From contig NZ_JANQJQ010000010.1 in NCBI RefSeq assembly GCF_028281565.1, positions 62,001 to 126,000 of the forward strand: 64,000 nucleotides of DNA, in the 5' to 3' direction. The stretch is from Seonamhaeicola sp. (GTDB taxonomy: Bacteria > Bacteroidota > Bacteroidia > Flavobacteriales > Flavobacteriaceae). Of the stretch, positions 63,133 through 64,000 are shown in pieces. The position numbers were made by a program, and so were the translations under genes. Numbering within the stretch: the stretch's first letter is position 1; each line of letters begins with the position of its first letter. Under the pieces are notes generated by a model, which did not search any database, was not told the DNA's origin, and saw only the letters and a list, made by a program, of their open reading frames with translations.

Positions 63133-63603
63133 TTATTCTGTTTTCTTTTGCATTCTTTTCTTTCCTTCTCCTTTTTTCCCGGCCTTAGACCTCTGAGCCA
63201 TTTTGGCTTGTACTTTTTCCCATTTAGCATATTGCTCTTCATTTAAGATCTTTTTCATTTTCGCTTTCATAGCAATTTGGTGATCTAATCTGGCGTTAGC
63301 CATTTCAAGACGTTGTTCTTTTGTTGGCTTTTGAAGTTCCCCGCTTTCTTTTTTAGCTTTCATCTCCTCCATCTTCGCTTTTCTGGCGGTGGCATTGGCT
63401 AATAAAATGGCTTTAACTTCTGCTTGTTGCTTTTCGTTTAAATCTAAATGTAAAGTCAACTTTTTTGTTTGTAAAGTGGCTGCTTCTTCCGGAGAAAGGT
63501 TGTGCATTTTATGAGCTCTTTCTTTGTTTTTCTGACCCTGGTTAGGTTGTGCAAAAGCCTGAACGGAAACAAATGCTAATGCAATCAATATTAATCTTTT
63601 CAT
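63133..63603 (-). CDS. Spy/CpxP-like secreted helical protein
   Basis: 156 residues. Signal peptide (1-18, ending QAFAQ). The mature protein is almost all charged helix (LHLDLNEKQQAEVKAILLANATARKAKMEEMKAKKE, LDHQIAMKAKMKKILNEEQYAKWEKVQ), the pattern of Spy/LTXXQ or DUF4890 periplasmic proteins. The role is probably stress or chaperone function. The C-terminus is lysine-rich. Confidence 0.8.
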   Translation of the reverse strand: MKRLILIALAFVSVQAFAQPNQGQKNKERAHKMHNLSPEEAATLQTKKLTLHLDLNEKQQAEVKAILLANATARKAKMEEMKAKKESGELQKPTKEQRLEMANARLDHQIAMKAKMKKILNEEQYAKWEKVQAKMAQRSKAGKKGEGKKRMQKKTE

Positions 63604-63786
63604 TCTATTTAAGTTTATAAGTTTTTATTTGCCTTTTTGACTTTGACAGATGAAAAAGGTTTAATAGAAAAATAATTTTAACTAGAAATTAACAAATAAA
63701 TCTTCAGGAGAATAAAGAGCAACTTATTATGGTACTAATGTGATTTATTATAATGATTTGATCTATGTTTATAGTGAGATGTCAGG

Positions 63787-63848
63787 TCGAGCGCAGTCGA
63801 GACCTAATGAACATATCGAATTTTTGAAAACCTCTCGACTGCGCTCGA
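63787..63848. repeat. REP-like inverted repeat (TCGAGCGCAGTCGAGA class)
   Basis: TCGAGCGCAGTCGAGA (63787-63802) and its exact complement (63833-63848), 30 bases apart. It lies in the 286-base gap before the last gene; the rest of the gap shows nothing else. Confidence 0.8.
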
Positions 63849-63889
63849 GGAGACGTTTGCAAATTTTATGTTCAACTCGCGTTACATTA

Positions 63890-64000
63890 TTAAAAAACAG
63901 GCACTTTTAAGTGAATACCGGTTTGAAAATCGGGGGCATTATTTACTTCAAGGTCTTGCTTCATAAAAAGTGAAAGTTTATAGTTAGAACGACCATAAGT
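63890..64000 (-). CDS. C-terminal end of an outer-membrane beta-barrel protein (partial)
   Basis: The last 36 codons of a minus-strand gene that enters from the right edge, with stop at 63890-63892. The visible residues end FQTGIHLKVPVF. The alternating pattern and terminal Phe fit an outer-membrane barrel inserted by BAM. The family cannot be told from so little. Confidence 0.6.
   Translation of the reverse strand, partial: TYGRSNYKLSLFMKQDLEVNNAPDFQTGIHLKVPVF

Noticed and set aside
1-64000. CRISPR arrays, tRNA or rRNA genes, phage or transposase genes
   Set aside because: Scanned intergenic regions and the coding list; none found. The scan was by eye, so a diverged tRNA could be missed.

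Overview
The window is a chromosomal piece of a Flavobacteriaceae-type member of the Bacteroidota, probably marine. The basis is SusC/SusD pairs, a type IX secretion (T9SS) C-terminal sorting domain, several TAnnTTTG -7 promoter boxes, A-rich start regions without strong Shine-Dalgarno sequences, LytS/LytTR and propeller/Y_Y_Y-type regulators, many flavobacterial DUF families, and scattered REP-like palindromes. No rRNA, tRNA, CRISPR, phage or transposase gene was seen.

Layout. 1-7 kb: the 5' part of a SusC-like receptor (cut by the window edge) and two membrane-anchored regulators facing away from each other, one propeller/Y_Y_Y/HTH and one TPR/HTH. 7-10.6 kb: a large T9SS-exported surface protein with recent internal duplications. 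10.6-14.7 kb: an accessory block with a REP-like inverted repeat, a structured leader-like element, a 31-codon membrane micropeptide gene, two small unknown genes, a fatty-acid-hydroxylase/sterol-desaturase protein, an exported flavin amine oxidase, and a second copy of the structured element.

14.7-29.7 kb is a chitin/N-acetylglucosamine (GlcNAc) utilisation locus. The minus-strand operon is susC, susD, a NagB-PIG-L fusion, a small lipoprotein, a GH20 hexosaminidase and a BadF-type GlcNAc kinase. The divergent plus-strand operon is a LytS kinase, a LytTR regulator, an MFS sugar transporter and a NagX-like acyltransferase. There is no nagA, and the PIG-L domain is a candidate replacement. 29.7-32.7 kb: a LacI regulator divergent from kdgK-eda (last steps of uronate/alginate catabolism), with two strong palindromic operators between them.

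32.7-47.4 kb is mostly core: FKBP isomerase, era, der, a large outer-membrane barrel, a LemA plus three-TPM-domain cluster, a MerR regulator, an M23 peptidase, alaS and a GSCFA protein. 47.4-53.6 kb: a PQQ-type propeller protein, a small membrane protein, a TPR histidine kinase with its NarL-type regulator, a repeat-rich intergenic region and a DUF4230 protein. 53.6-64 kb: rhodanese, a threonine-dehydratase-like enzyme, an enoyl-CoA hydratase, an aromatic amino acid hydroxylase, a bestrophin, DUF4136 and DUF5522 proteins, an ACC-deaminase-like enzyme, a LysM glucosaminidase, hemL, a Spy-like secreted protein and the last codons of an outer-membrane protein.

The most novel-looking signals are in the intergenic DNA: a pair of related RNA-like elements flanking the 11-14 kb block, one of them leading into a micropeptide gene; short promoter-to-terminator units at 34.6, 49.4 and 52.7 kb; the nested palindromes between lacI and kdgK; and REP-like repeats that have become part of coding sequence. 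All functional statements are read from sequence and family knowledge; no database search was run.
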